A DNA stretch of 64,000 nucleotides, taken from the NCBI RefSeq assembly GCF_947492535.1, contig NZ_CANLNH010000009.1, positions 124,001 through 188,000 on the forward strand, in the 5' to 3' direction. This stretch comes from an uncultured Dokdonia sp. Lineage in GTDB: Bacteria > Bacteroidota > Bacteroidia > Flavobacteriales > Flavobacteriaceae. Positions 26,777 to 34,416 of this stretch are shown piece after piece; position 1 is the stretch's first letter, and each line of letters opens with the position of its first letter. Made by a program: the position numbers and the translations under genes. A model generated the notes under the pieces. The model ran no database searches. It was not told the origin of the DNA and was given only the letters and a program-made list of their open reading frames with translations.

Positions 26777-28498
26777 TTAAGCCGCAGTATTCTTTAGTAT
26801 CTCGATATTCTTAATATAGTACGAAGGATTAATCCCTGTTTTAGATTTAAAGTGCTTTACAAATGATTTATCACTTTTATATCCTACTTCTAAAGCTATA
26901 GACGCTATAGAAAAAGATCGAAATCTTTTATCATTTTTTAATTTTGTCAATGCATATTCTATTCTTAAATCATTTATATATCCATTAAAGTTTTTACCCT
27001 TATGAGTATTTATTATTTTGGACAAATACGTGGCATTGGTTTTTGTTTTTTTGGCTATCGTTCTAAGACTACAATCAGGTTTTAAAAAGTATTCTTGTTT
27101 TTCCAGTTTAGAAAGTCCTTTCAAAACAGCATCTACTTTATCATCATCAATGGCAATCTCTGCTACTATTTTCTTAGTCTTCTGTTCTTCTTTTTGTTGT
27201 TTATGAGATTCAAGTTGATCTATCTGACTGATTAAATTATTGAATAACATTTTATTTTTTTTCTGCTTTCGCCAGAAAGAATACCCTACTATTAACAGTA
27301 AAACAAAAGTGATAAGCAATCCTATTTGTGCATACCTCTTATTTGCTTTCTCTAAAGCTATTCGTTCATTAGCTGCATTTTCTTCTTTTTCAAAAACTCT
27401 ATTCCTGGTTTTACCTTCATTTTTTTTATATGCATTTGTAAGCTCCATATATATTTTATGGTATACCCAAGCTTGTTTATCTTCTCCTAATTCTCTGTGG
27501 CATTCCATAAGTAAGTAATACGTTTGAATAATAGGAAGTTTATTGGTGTCTTCATCTTCTAAATTAGATACTATTATATTCAGGTAATCAATAGCATCAT
27601 GATATAACCCTTTATCATATTTAAGCTTCGCCAAAAAGTAATGTACTCTTACTTTCTGATGGAAGTCATTATCTAACGCATACTCGCTAATTATTTTTTT
27701 TGCTTTATCTAAAAAAAACTGCGATTCTTCTCTGCTATCTTTATTATAATAAACAATACCTTTCTTTATGTATAAATCTGCAAGTCCTTTTTTATAGTTT
27801 AAAGAATCTGCGATTTTTATTCCTTTATCTGCAAGTGATATAACTTTATCGTATTTCTCTGCTCCTAGATAAACATCATTAATCGTCGTAAGCATCTGTA
27901 CATAATTTTTAGTATTCCTGTCTGAAGATTGTTCTAACGCTAGCAATAGTTTATCAGACATATCAAGTGCTTTTTCTAACTGATCATCCATTTGTGATAT
28001 AAGACTGATATAACTCGAGGTTGCTATGTTTTCTAATGTTACATATGCATGTTTTTTAGCAATATCTATTGCCGTATTGTAAAGATCTACTGCTTGTTCA
28101 TTGTTACCATCAAGCATAAATGATTTTGCCTTAATAATAGAAATAACACAGGTTCTTCTTTTTTCATTATTTTTCTTTGCTAAATCTAGCGCCTCGTCTA
28201 GATATTGATGCGCCTTTTCATAATTTTCTTCTTTAGAAAAACGTCTTCCTAATTCCTGGTATATCTCGGCAGTATTATTTTCTTTAGCACGTTTTAAAAC
28301 CACTTTTTCATAAAATGCGGCTTTATCTAATTTTGCGCTTTTAATTAGTTGCACAAGCTCTTGTGAAGATTTATTAACTAAACTATCAGTAATCTGAACA
28401 GATGCTTCTTGGGCATAGAAAAAATGTGTAGAACATAAAATAATTAGTACTGTAATCGTATTGATTATAAGAGGTATTTTCTTTGAGAAAAAAGTCAT
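26777..28498 (-). CDS. Transmembrane TPR-AraC regulator 1
   Basis: 573 residues. A signal peptide or N-terminal helix (IPLIINTITVLIILCSTHFFY) precedes a TPR-rich domain to about residue 370, with repeats such as AEIYQELGRRFSKEENYEKA and ADLYIKKGIVYYNKDSREES. One membrane helix (about 388-408) and a Lys/Gln/Glu-rich linker follow, then an AraC-type DNA-binding domain from about 469 (LRTIAKKTKTNATYLSKIIN; SIALEVGYKSDKSFVKHFKS; GINPSYYIK). By topology the TPR part should be outside the cytoplasm and the HTH inside. It is followed by its peptide at 26461. Its HTH is closest to that of regulator 34768, and both lie next to the same type of dyad. Upstream, TAAGAATRTGTT occurs twice (28511 and 28589). 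Confidence 0.9.
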   Translation of the reverse strand: MTFFSKKIPLIINTITVLIILCSTHFFYAQEASVQITDSLVNKSSQELVQLIKSAKLDKAAFYEKVVLKRAKENNTAEIYQELGRRFSKEENYEKAHQYLDEALDLAKKNNEKRRTCVISIIKAKSFMLDGNNEQAVDLYNTAIDIAKKHAYVTLENIATSSYISLISQMDDQLEKALDMSDKLLLALEQSSDRNTKNYVQMLTTINDVYLGAEKYDKVISLADKGIKIADSLNYKKGLADLYIKKGIVYYNKDSREESQFFLDKAKKIISEYALDNDFHQKVRVHYFLAKLKYDKGLYHDAIDYLNIIVSNLEDEDTNKLPIIQTYYLLMECHRELGEDKQAWVYHKIYMELTNAYKKNEGKTRNRVFEKEENAANERIALEKANKRYAQIGLLITFVLLLIVGYSFWRKQKKNKMLFNNLISQIDQLESHKQQKEEQKTKKIVAEIAIDDDKVDAVLKGLSKLEKQEYFLKPDCSLRTIAKKTKTNATYLSKIINTHKGKNFNGYINDLRIEYALTKLKNDKRFRSFSIASIALEVGYKSDKSFVKHFKSKTGINPSYYIKNIEILKNTAA

Positions 28499-28601
28499 TA
28501 ATGTATTGAATAAGAATGTGTTTCCAAATGTAACTATTCTTACAACTAACTACTTAGTTAAATTATTATAATTAACATCTATTTATAATAAGAATATGTT
28601 A

Positions 28602-28625
28602 TATACGCTTTCGCGAAAGCGTATA
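28602..28625. repeat. Dispersed palindrome copy
   Basis: Core CGCTTTCGCGAAAGCG with TATA flanks, between regulator 1 and the Cys-rich peptide gene. Confidence 0.9.
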
Positions 28626-28652
28626 AAGAAGTGATTTTTCTATAATAGTATG

Positions 28653-28690
28653 TAAAAAAGCCCATCTTCTTCCTTTCAGAGAAAATGGAC
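28653..28690 (-). terminator. Probable terminator of Cys-rich peptide 28805
   Basis: On the minus strand GTCCATTTTCTC can pair imperfectly with GAAGAAGATGGGC, followed by six T. Confidence 0.55.
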
Positions 28691-28804
28691 TTCATCAATT
28701 AATAATCAATAAAACTCAATTATTAATTACAAGCTACTAACCAATAGATTAATTCACTAATCTTCTAGAAGTGCTAATAATAGATAGGCCTTCAGTTAAA
28801 TCTA

Positions 28805-29011
28805 TTAACAAGCTATCCAAACATTATTTGCACAAACTAGATTTACGGGTCCCGCTAGACATGGTGGGCCCCAATAAGGACCTCCACAACAGAAAGCTCC
28901 TTCTTCTGGGCATTCTTGATCTATACAAAACCCAAAACCACCATTAATGTTTTTTTGATCTTCTTTCTTTAAAGATTCAATTCCTTTAATATTTAAAATG
29001 TTTTTTAACAT
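28805..29011 (-). CDS. Cys-rich double-glycine peptide (68 aa)
   Basis: The leader MLKNILNIKGIESLKKEDQ continues to NINGG at residues 21-25, a double-glycine site as cleaved by C39 peptidases. The core of 43 residues has seven Cys, including CID-QEC, FCCGG and a final IAC, and many Gly/Pro. It has almost no Ser/Thr (none in the core), so it cannot form lanthionines; disulfides are more likely, or another modification. It resembles the peptide at 36814 in leader and in its 5' element but not in the core. A bacteriocin-like or signalling role is inferred from the leader and the C39 transporter nearby. Confidence 0.85.
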   Translation of the reverse strand: MLKNILNIKGIESLKKEDQKNINGGFGFCIDQECPEEGAFCCGGPYWGPPCLAGPVNLVCANNVWIAC

Positions 29012-29037
29012 AATATAAAATTTAAAATGAATGTATC

Positions 29038-29061
29038 CTTGATCATTTAATGACGCTCAAG
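29038..29061 (-). promoter_or_regulatory. Conserved 5' element of GG peptide 28805
   Basis: On the minus strand CTTGA-GCGTCATTAAATGA-TCAAG, a 24-nt element with inverted ends, 27 nt upstream of the ATG. A near-identical element precedes the peptide at 36814. Confidence 0.65.
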
Positions 29062-29104
29062 GTTTGCGTCACACTCAAGCTTGAATATTTTAAATATCAT
29101 ATAA

Positions 29105-29392
29105 TTAGTTTCCATAAATTGTAACAGGATCTAAGATGACATTGCTTTCACACATATCTAAGTAAAAGTCTGCCAATGACAAGTATTCCATCACTGTCAA
29201 TGTTCCTCCAGAAGCAACATCGTCATAATTTGCTTGATCAAACGCCCATTGAACGCAACTTTCTGGGTGATCTTCTGCTAGTAATTGGTAATAAAACTCT
29301 TCACAAGTTTCTAATTCTGTAGAAGAAGCATTTGCAGTAAACCCTGCGAGTAATAGCAATAAAAAGCCTATTGTATTTTTAAGTTTTCTCAT
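29105..29392 (-). CDS. Small exported protein in RiPP island
   Basis: 95 residues. A signal peptide (IGFLLLLLAGFTANAS) is followed by about 70 acidic, aromatic residues with three Cys (LETCEEFYYQL, PESCVQWAFDQ, LDMCESN). There is no GG leader, so it should use the Sec pathway rather than the C39 exporter. It lies 93 bp upstream of the Cys-rich peptide on the same strand and is divergent from regulator 29704, with the 34-bp palindrome between. I do not recognise the family. It might be an immunity or peptide-binding protein, but this is a guess from position. Confidence 0.7.
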   Translation of the reverse strand: MRKLKNTIGFLLLLLAGFTANASSTELETCEEFYYQLLAEDHPESCVQWAFDQANYDDVASGGTLTVMEYLSLADFYLDMCESNVILDPVTIYGN

Positions 29393-29478
29393 AATATATT
29401 TTTAACATTAATTTTTTATGTTGCAACACATTACAAATATGAACTGTATTTTTAGCACTTGCAATTTGAGCATACTGG

Positions 29479-29512
29479 TATTCATGAAAAACGAATTCGT
29501 TTTTCATGAATA
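29479..29512. promoter_or_regulatory. 34-bp perfect palindrome upstream of regulator 29704
   Basis: The half-site TATTCATGAAAAACGAA is followed directly by its exact reverse complement. It lies 191 bp upstream of the regulator and 86 bp upstream of the divergent exported protein. A 14-of-15 match to the half-site occurs at 31433-31447, just ahead of the regulator's peptide. It accounts for the 311-bp gap at 29393-29703, where I see no gene. Confidence 0.78.
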
Positions 29513-29703
29513 TTAATAATATGTTCTAATGATTAGCATTAGATGTACATCGTATCCTTAGTGTGTACGACGAGACAAATTATCTAGTGAACTTTGATCG
29601 GGATTTACATTTCGCAAAAAGATATCGTGTAGGTTTAATAAATTGATAAAGGATACTTACATTTATTATCTCAAAACCACCTAATGACCCTTATTACTTT
29701 GTT

Positions 29704-31401
29704 ATGAAGTTATTAACTCACCTTCTTATATGTATTTTCTTCTTAAGTAGTATCAATACTTTATTAAGTCAAAATAAAGCAAAATCTATTGATACTTTAA
29801 AAAATAAAACGGCGCAAGAACTTTTTTACATCTCTGCAAGAAGCCCTGACATTTCTATTCTTGAAAAAGCTATTAAAAAAGCCAAAGAAGAAAATAATAT
29901 GTCAGTCCTTATCAACAGTTATAACTATATGGCTTTACGATTAAAAGATGAAAATAAACTATTGTATAGTGACAGTATTATTGCTTTAAAAGATACATAT
30001 AGCAATAGTTTCTATCCTGCAAGTGCTTACTATAATAAAGGTTTTTATTTTTTTAATAACGGCAACTTTATTAAAGCAACAGATAATTTCATCAAAGCCA
30101 ATGAATATGCAAATAGATATTATAACAAAGACATGATCGTTCGCTCAAAGCAAAGTTTAGGATTACTAAAAAAAGAAACAGGGGATTATAAGCAAGCACT
30201 TACGCTTTATAAAGAAAATTTTGAATTTGCTACTTCTGGAAATACTAATACATTATCAAACACAGATTATCTTGAAATTATTCTTTCTATAGCCTCTACT
30301 TACAACGAACTAAACAATTATGATTCAATATCTTACTATAACGACTTTGGAATTAAAGAATCTTTACGTTTAAAAGACACCACTAAATACAATGACTTTA
30401 TTTTAAACGAGGCTAAAGCGCTTTTTAATAAAGAAAAATATGATCGCTCTTTAAATAATTTAATTAAGATATTACCCTATTATAAATCTAGTAATGATCA
30501 TGCAAATTTATCTTTTACCTATTACTATTTAGCTAAAAACTATTTGAAATTAAAAGAAGACAAAATAGCGATTCAATTTCTAAAAAAAGTAGACTCACTT
30601 TATATAGAAAGCAATGATGCTAGACCAAAAACAAAAGTGCAAGAAAGCTATGCGTTATTAACCTCTTATTATAGAGATCAGAAACAGTTAGAAGATTTAA
30701 TTATATACCAAGATAAAACCATTGCTTTAACCAATAAGTTGCATGCTAATGAACTATATACTAATAAAAAAATTGTAAATGATTACGACATCCCATTAAT
30801 ATTGGCTAACACCAAAAAAGCTATGGACAAGATTAAAGCAAAAGAAAAGCGAACAAAATTGCTTTCTTATTTCTTGGTCGTTATTATTATAGCTATTCTT
30901 ATCATTTTGTTTTATTTAAATACACGAAGAAAAGTGTACAAAAAGATATTTGAGGAGTTAATCAGTAAAAAGGATGATACTTTAAATCTAAAATCAATTA
31001 AAAAAGAAAAACCTTCTACAAAAACAACATTAAATATTCCAGATACTGTTGTTTCAAAAATCTTAACTAGTTTAGAAAAGTTTGAGAAAGACAAGGAATA
31101 TCTTAATTCAAAAATATCTATTGCTGGTTTAGCTAAATCTATTGGAACGAATCCTAATTACCTCTCTAAAACTGTCAATCATTTTAAGGAAATGTCTTTT
31201 TCTCAGTATATCAATACGCTTCGAATAACATATGCAGTAAGCTCTTTAAAAAATGATTCTATCTATAGAAAATACACCTTAAAGGCGATTGCTGCTGAGT
31301 TTGGATTTAACAATACAGAGTCATTTTCTAAAGCATTTTATAAAGAAACAGGTATCAAACCTTCTTTTTTTATGAGAAGTATTGAAAAGACAAACACATA
31401 A
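29704..31401 (+). CDS. Transmembrane TPR-AraC regulator 2
   Basis: 565 residues. The signal peptide is MKLLTHLLICIFFLSSINTL; a TPR domain follows (for example ASAYYNKGFYFFNNGNFIKA, SLGLLKKETGDYKQALTLYK), then a membrane helix at about 385-408 (LLSYFLVVIIIAILIILFYL), a Lys-rich cytoplasmic linker and an AraC-type HTH from about 469 (IAGLAKSIGTNPNYLSKTVN, AAEFGFNNTESFSKAFYKE). The overall layout equals the three paralogues, but the recognition regions differ, in line with a different upstream site (TATTCATGAAAA half-sites). It is followed 115 bp later by its peptide gene at 31517. I infer a receptor that binds a peptide outside and activates transcription inside. Confidence 0.9.
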   Translation: MKLLTHLLICIFFLSSINTLLSQNKAKSIDTLKNKTAQELFYISARSPDISILEKAIKKAKEENNMSVLINSYNYMALRLKDENKLLYSDSIIALKDTYSNSFYPASAYYNKGFYFFNNGNFIKATDNFIKANEYANRYYNKDMIVRSKQSLGLLKKETGDYKQALTLYKENFEFATSGNTNTLSNTDYLEIILSIASTYNELNNYDSISYYNDFGIKESLRLKDTTKYNDFILNEAKALFNKEKYDRSLNNLIKILPYYKSSNDHANLSFTYYYLAKNYLKLKEDKIAIQFLKKVDSLYIESNDARPKTKVQESYALLTSYYRDQKQLEDLIIYQDKTIALTNKLHANELYTNKKIVNDYDIPLILANTKKAMDKIKAKEKRTKLLSYFLVVIIIAILIILFYLNTRRKVYKKIFEELISKKDDTLNLKSIKKEKPSTKTTLNIPDTVVSKILTSLEKFEKDKEYLNSKISIAGLAKSIGTNPNYLSKTVNHFKEMSFSQYINTLRITYAVSSLKNDSIYRKYTLKAIAAEFGFNNTESFSKAFYKETGIKPSFFMRSIEKTNT

Positions 31402-31410
31402 AAAACAGTG

Positions 31411-31447
31411 TTTTATGAATTAAAATTACCAATATTCATGAAAATCG
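31411..31447 (+). promoter_or_regulatory. Half-sites of the 29479 palindrome upstream of peptide 31517
   Basis: TATTCATGAAAATCG at 31433-31447 matches the palindrome half-site at 14 of 15 positions; TTTTATGAAT at 31411-31420 is a weaker inverted partner. Both lie between the regulator stop and its peptide gene. Confidence 0.65.
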
Positions 31448-31516
31448 GTATATACTTCTAAAATAAGAGTTCAAGTCTTCTTAGTTTTAACTCAATCAAT
31501 TAATAAAACAATATTC

Positions 31517-31756
31517 ATGAAAAAGAAATTAGATCTAAACAAATTCAAAATTGCGAGTCTAACAACAATGAAAACATTAAAAGGAGGAACTGGTGATGAA
31601 ACAGGAGGAATTGAAACAGAACCTAACACACTACCTCCACAATGTTTAACAAATACACAACCCGATCCTGATTATAATTCTGACGGTCCTTTAACTCCTC
31701 CAACCTGTTTACAGACTTCTGCAGTACAAGTAACTGCTTTTTGTAATCATGGGTAA
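31517..31756 (+). CDS. Regulator-linked GG-leader peptide (79 aa)
   Basis: The leader MKKKLDLNKFKIASLTTMKT ends in LKGG at residues 21-24. The core of 55 residues is Pro/Thr/Asp-rich with three Cys, each preceded by spaced Thr residues (PPQCLTNTQ, PPTCLQTSA, TAFCNHG). The number of Thr/Ser would allow up to three thioether rings if modified by LanB and LanC. It directly follows regulator 29704 on the same strand. The leader pattern L-LNKFKIASL is shared by the other regulator-linked peptides. Its function is not known; a ligand for the upstream TPR receptor is inferred. Confidence 0.85.
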   Translation: MKKKLDLNKFKIASLTTMKTLKGGTGDETGGIETEPNTLPPQCLTNTQPDPDYNSDGPLTPPTCLQTSAVQVTAFCNHG

Positions 31757-31801
31757 TAATACATTGATGATCATGTTATTTAATAAATAACTAAAAAGGG
31801 T

Positions 31802-31834
31802 GAATATGTTATCTAACATATATATTCTTTTTTG
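31802..31834 (+). terminator. Probable terminator of peptide 31517
   Basis: GAATATGTTA / TAACATATATATTC (with a small bulge) followed by six T in total. Confidence 0.6.
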
Positions 31835-31845
31835 CTTTATATCTT

Positions 31846-31890
31846 TATACGCTTTCGCGAACCTGCCTCGCCGGCAGGCAGGAGCGTATA
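31846..31890. repeat. Interrupted palindrome with nested GC-rich palindrome
   Basis: The dispersed palindrome is split: TATACGCTTTCGCGA, then a 22-bp block ACCTGCCTCGCCGGCAGGCA+GG, then AGCGTATA. The insert is itself a near-palindrome (CCTGCC...GGCAGG) and strongly GC-rich. The same insert in the same site of the palindrome occurs near 45865. Confidence 0.85.
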
Positions 31891-31895
31891 TTAAA

Positions 31896-33110
31896 TTACC
31901 CAATCATTAAGCATTGATTCCAATCTGTTTTTTCTGGATTTAAATACGATAGAATAGCAAGTCCTATACCTGCAATACCTTCCAAAAGACTGTTTTCTTT
32001 TTCGTAGGTAGGTGTATCTCCACCTCTCCATTTCTTATATCCCGCAGATCCATCTTTATGATGGTCTATTGTCAACCCATAATCTATCCAATAATCGGCA
32101 GCTTCTTTAAAAATTGGAGTCCCTATTTCCTTATACATAAAATCAAAAATATGCATCACACCAAAAGCGCCATGGCATAATCCTCCATCTACAATTCGGG
32201 TTTCTTCTATATCTCTACGCGTTGCAGCATGTTCTAAAAGTTGTATTGAGGTTTGCTTTACATCTTCATTTTGCATCACTTTTGCGGCTTGCCAAAGCGA
32301 AACTGCAACCCCCAAATCGCCATAACACCATGCGAGTCTACTACTTTCAGTTTCTTCATTATTATTTGTAATCCAGTCCGGAAAATAAGAGGTGGTTACC
32401 TGTTCTCTTTTACGACTCATTAAATGATGTATTGACTGTTCTAAAAGAGGTAGTGCTTGTTTAGAAAAAACAGTGTGCTTTGAAAGTCTAGCTAAAAAAT
32501 TAATAATACTAGATAATCCATGTGAAAGACTTAGGTTACACCCTTTAAGCCCTTCTTCTCTTATAAGAATTGATTCCCAATAGATGCCATACTCACCTTT
32601 TTGAGCTGTATTATCTAGCTTAGCAATCATCTCTAACAACATCTTTTCGTACTTTGCTTTGAGCTCTTCAGAGGTTGTATTTTCATACCTCTTTAAAAAA
32701 TAGTAGCCTATTCCTATGAGGCCATGTAGAAAGTCATAAAAATTATCTTTATCATTGAGATTTGCAACATGATTTAAATAATCATCTAACACTCCTAGAA
32801 GACCATCTGTATCTACTTCTATAAATTCTAACTCATTAAGAAGTTCAATAGTCCATGCTGCTCCCGCAATTCCTCCACAAAACGTATGAAAATTGTATCC
32901 TTCATTAATGCTACCCACTATAGATGCTATAATTTCACTTCCAACATCTTCACTTATTTCATTAGGGTTATAGGCATTGTAATAAAAGTGATATAATGCA
33001 AGTCCTGAGCTACCTGAAAGCACTCCTACATCAGTAGTGTCTAGCTCTCCATTTGCTATAAGCTCTTTATTTATTTCTTCTAATTTATCTTTTAATTTTT
33101 GCTCACGCAT
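31896..33110 (-). CDS. lanC: Lanthionine synthetase C-like cyclase
   Basis: 404 residues, the usual LanC length. It has the alpha-toroid glycine-rich helix starts (GVLSGSSGLALYHF, TFCGGIAGAAWTIE, DFLHGLIGIGYYFL, LSHGLSSIINFLA) and the zinc ligands in AWCYGDLGVA (about residue 260) and LCHGAFGVMH (Cys-His, about 309). LanC proteins add Cys thiols to dehydrated Ser/Thr to close (methyl)lanthionine rings. It lies downstream of the three peptides at 33205-34208 on the same strand, with a terminator between. It is 6 kb from the split LanB, so the dehydration and cyclisation genes are separated but in one island. Confidence 0.94.
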   Translation of the reverse strand: MREQKLKDKLEEINKELIANGELDTTDVGVLSGSSGLALYHFYYNAYNPNEISEDVGSEIIASIVGSINEGYNFHTFCGGIAGAAWTIELLNELEFIEVDTDGLLGVLDDYLNHVANLNDKDNFYDFLHGLIGIGYYFLKRYENTTSEELKAKYEKMLLEMIAKLDNTAQKGEYGIYWESILIREEGLKGCNLSLSHGLSSIINFLARLSKHTVFSKQALPLLEQSIHHLMSRKREQVTTSYFPDWITNNNEETESSRLAWCYGDLGVAVSLWQAAKVMQNEDVKQTSIQLLEHAATRRDIEETRIVDGGLCHGAFGVMHIFDFMYKEIGTPIFKEAADYWIDYGLTIDHHKDGSAGYKKWRGGDTPTYEKENSLLEGIAGIGLAILSYLNPEKTDWNQCLMIG

Positions 33111-33142
33111 ACTGTACTAATTTTTAATGAAATATACACATA

Positions 33143-33174
33143 AAAAAGCCATCTTACGATGTAAGACAGCTTTT
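33143..33174 (-). terminator. Terminator between precursor 33205 and lanC
   Basis: AAAAGC-TCTTAC-GAT-GTAAGA-GCTTTT with small internal mismatches, read on the minus strand into T residues. Confidence 0.7.
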
Positions 33175-33204
33175 AAAATATACAATGAATGTATAATTTC
33201 TATA

Positions 33205-33360
33205 CTAGAAGCACTGCATTCCTGGAGGTGGGATACTAATTAAAGTTCCTTCAGCGCTTCCTGGTCCGCAACCACAAGTTCCTTGTCCTTCAATTTTGTT
33301 TAATTCTAAACTACTAATTACTTCTTTGTTAAGCGATAATTCTTTCAATGATTTTTTCAT
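33205..33360 (-). CDS. Lanthipeptide precursor peptide (51 aa)
   Basis: The leader MKKSLKELSLNKEVISSLEL is followed by NKIEGQG; the usual GG is replaced by GQG at residues 25-27. The core differs from its relatives: TCGCGPGSAEGT-LISIPPPGMQCF, with only three Cys and a CGC instead of CC. Ser/Thr for dehydration are Thr28, Ser35, Thr39 and Ser42. It is the gene nearest upstream of LanC. The leader, 5' element and upstream dyad are all conserved, so I call it real. It may be a diverged paralogue with a different ring pattern. Confidence 0.87.
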   Translation of the reverse strand: MKKSLKELSLNKEVISSLELNKIEGQGTCGCGPGSAEGTLISIPPPGMQCF

Positions 33361-33387
33361 GATAATTCTGTATTAGTTAATAAAGAG

Positions 33388-33420
33388 CCTACTCTATGTA
33401 TAGGTTTTCGGCGTGTCCCT
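33388..33420 (-). promoter_or_regulatory. Conserved 5' leader element of precursor 33205
   Basis: On the minus strand TAGG, GACACGCCGAAAA, CCTA, then TACATAGAGTAGG. The stem here is TAGG/CCTA where relatives have AAGG/CCTT, a compensatory change that supports a base-paired stem. Confidence 0.72.
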
Positions 33421-33498
33421 AAAATCAATAAATAATTAAAATTTATTTTTCGATTCTTTATAAAAATACACTGTAAATCAACGTCTTACAACTTAACA

Positions 33499-33524
33499 CA
33501 CCTCATATTAAACAAAATAAGGTG
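33499..33524. promoter_or_regulatory. Dyad operator upstream of precursor 33205
   Basis: Arms CACCTCATATT and AAAATAAGGTG pair at 9 of 11 positions, 139 bp upstream of the start. Together with the leader and a terminator this accounts for the 350-bp gap at 33361-33710. Confidence 0.65.
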
Positions 33525-33621
33525 CTTAAAATCAATTATTTACAAAACACAACTTTAAAAACCTTAACTATAATTAGAACAACCTAGTATTTTGGTTTTT
33601 TTACGGAAAAATTTACAACAT

Positions 33622-33653
33622 AAAAAAGCTATCTTTTTACAGATAGCTTTTTA
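33622..33653 (-). terminator. Intrinsic terminator of precursor 33711
   Basis: AAAAAAGCTATCT - loop - AGATAGCTTTTT, with T residues on the minus strand. Confidence 0.82.
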
Positions 33654-33710
33654 TAATGTATTAGGCCTCTAAACGAATATACATTATATTATAATTAGAT
33701 ATATTTTATT

Positions 33711-33860
33711 CTAGTAGCACTGTGCTCCTCTTGGTGGGCAGGTATTTAAAGGACCATCTGTAGGACAACAATGTGTTGCACCACCTCCATCAATTTTATT
33801 TAATTCAAGATTACTGATAACTTCCTTGTTAAGTGTTAATGCTTTCAATGACTTTTTCAT
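33711..33860 (-). CDS. Lanthipeptide precursor peptide, CC/CPP family (49 aa)
   Basis: The leader MKKSLKALTLNKEVISNLEL runs to a GGG at residues 25-27. The core of 22 residues reads ATHCCPTDGPLNTCPPRGAQ then CY: four Cys and three Thr. It has the same pattern HCC.T...[LF]N[ST]CPP.G..CY as the peptides at 26111 and 34059. The 5' leader element is present at 33883-33914, but I see only a poor candidate dyad upstream, so its promoter may differ. It is flanked by terminators on both sides, so it is its own transcription unit. Confidence 0.9.
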   Translation of the reverse strand: MKKSLKALTLNKEVISNLELNKIDGGGATHCCPTDGPLNTCPPRGAQCY

Positions 33861-33882
33861 GATTATTCTAGTTTAATAAAGA

Positions 33883-33914
33883 CCTACTCTATTTAAAGGT
33901 TTTCGGTTTCCCCT
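33883..33914 (-). promoter_or_regulatory. Conserved 5' leader element of precursor 33711
   Basis: On the minus strand AAGGGGAAACCGAAAACCTT then TAAATAGAGTAGG, ending 23 nt before the ATG. Confidence 0.72.
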
Positions 33915-33992
33915 TATATTATAGTTCATATTCTGACAAACTAAATACGATACTTGTTAACGCAATTTTGTATGGATGTATCATTCATAATA

Positions 33993-34022
33993 AAGGACTA
34001 TCACAGGTAAGTGATAGTCCTT
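33993..34022 (-). terminator. Stem-loop terminator of precursor 34059
   Basis: Perfect 12-bp stem AAGGACTATCAC / GTGATAGTCCTT with a 6-nt loop; the following sequence on the minus strand has only a short T stretch. Confidence 0.72.
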
Positions 34023-34058
34023 CTCATTATATATTATAATAGTATATAGTTCTATTTT

Positions 34059-34208
34059 CTAGTAGCAATATACTCCTGGAGGTGGGCAACTGTTTAAAGC
34101 GCCACCAGTAGGACAGCAATGTGTTACACCTCCACCTTCAACTTTATCTAATTCAAGATTACTGATAACTTCTTTGTTAAGTGTTAATTCTTTCAATGAC
34201 TTTTTCAT
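34059..34208 (-). CDS. Lanthipeptide precursor peptide, CC/CPP family (49 aa)
   Basis: The leader MKKSLKELTLNKEVISNLEL runs to a GGG at residues 25-27. The core reads VTHCCPTGGALNSCPPPGVY then CY: four Cys with Thr29, Thr34 and Ser39. It is closest to 33711 (same leader apart from three residues). Conserved positions across the three family members are the HCC, the Thr after it, N[ST]C, PP and the C-terminal CY, which suggests a fixed ring topology. It has the 5' leader at 34231-34260 and a dyad at 34340-34363, and its own terminator. Confidence 0.9.
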   Translation of the reverse strand: MKKSLKELTLNKEVISNLELDKVEGGGVTHCCPTGGALNSCPPPGVYCY

Positions 34209-34230
34209 GATTATTCTGGTTTAATAAAGA

Positions 34231-34260
34231 CCTACTCTATTTAAGGTTTTCGGCGTTCCC
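34231..34260 (-). promoter_or_regulatory. Conserved 5' leader element of precursor 34059
   Basis: On the minus strand GGGAACGCCGAAAACCTT then AAATAGAGTAGG; including the next bases the possible stem is TAAGG/CCTTA. It ends 23 nt before the ATG. Confidence 0.72.
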
Positions 34261-34339
34261 TTATAATTAAACACATAAATATTGTGTATTCAATCAGGAA
34301 TCAAATTAGTCAACTATAGAGAGTTAAAAAAGTACTGTT

Positions 34340-34363
34340 GCCTTATATTGAACAAAATAGGGC
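34340..34363. promoter_or_regulatory. Dyad operator upstream of precursor 34059
   Basis: Arms GCCTTATATT and AAAATAGGGC pair at 8 of 10 positions, 132 bp upstream of the start and directly beyond the previous gene's terminator. Confidence 0.65.
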
Positions 34364-34365
34364 AA

Positions 34366-34396
34366 AAAAAACGCTATCCTCAATGGATAGCGTTTT
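34366..34396 (-). terminator. Intrinsic terminator of peptide 34417
   Basis: AAAACGCTATCC - loop - GGATAGCGTTTT with A and T runs. Confidence 0.85.
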
Positions 34397-34416
34397 CATG
34401 AATCTTTACATGATTT

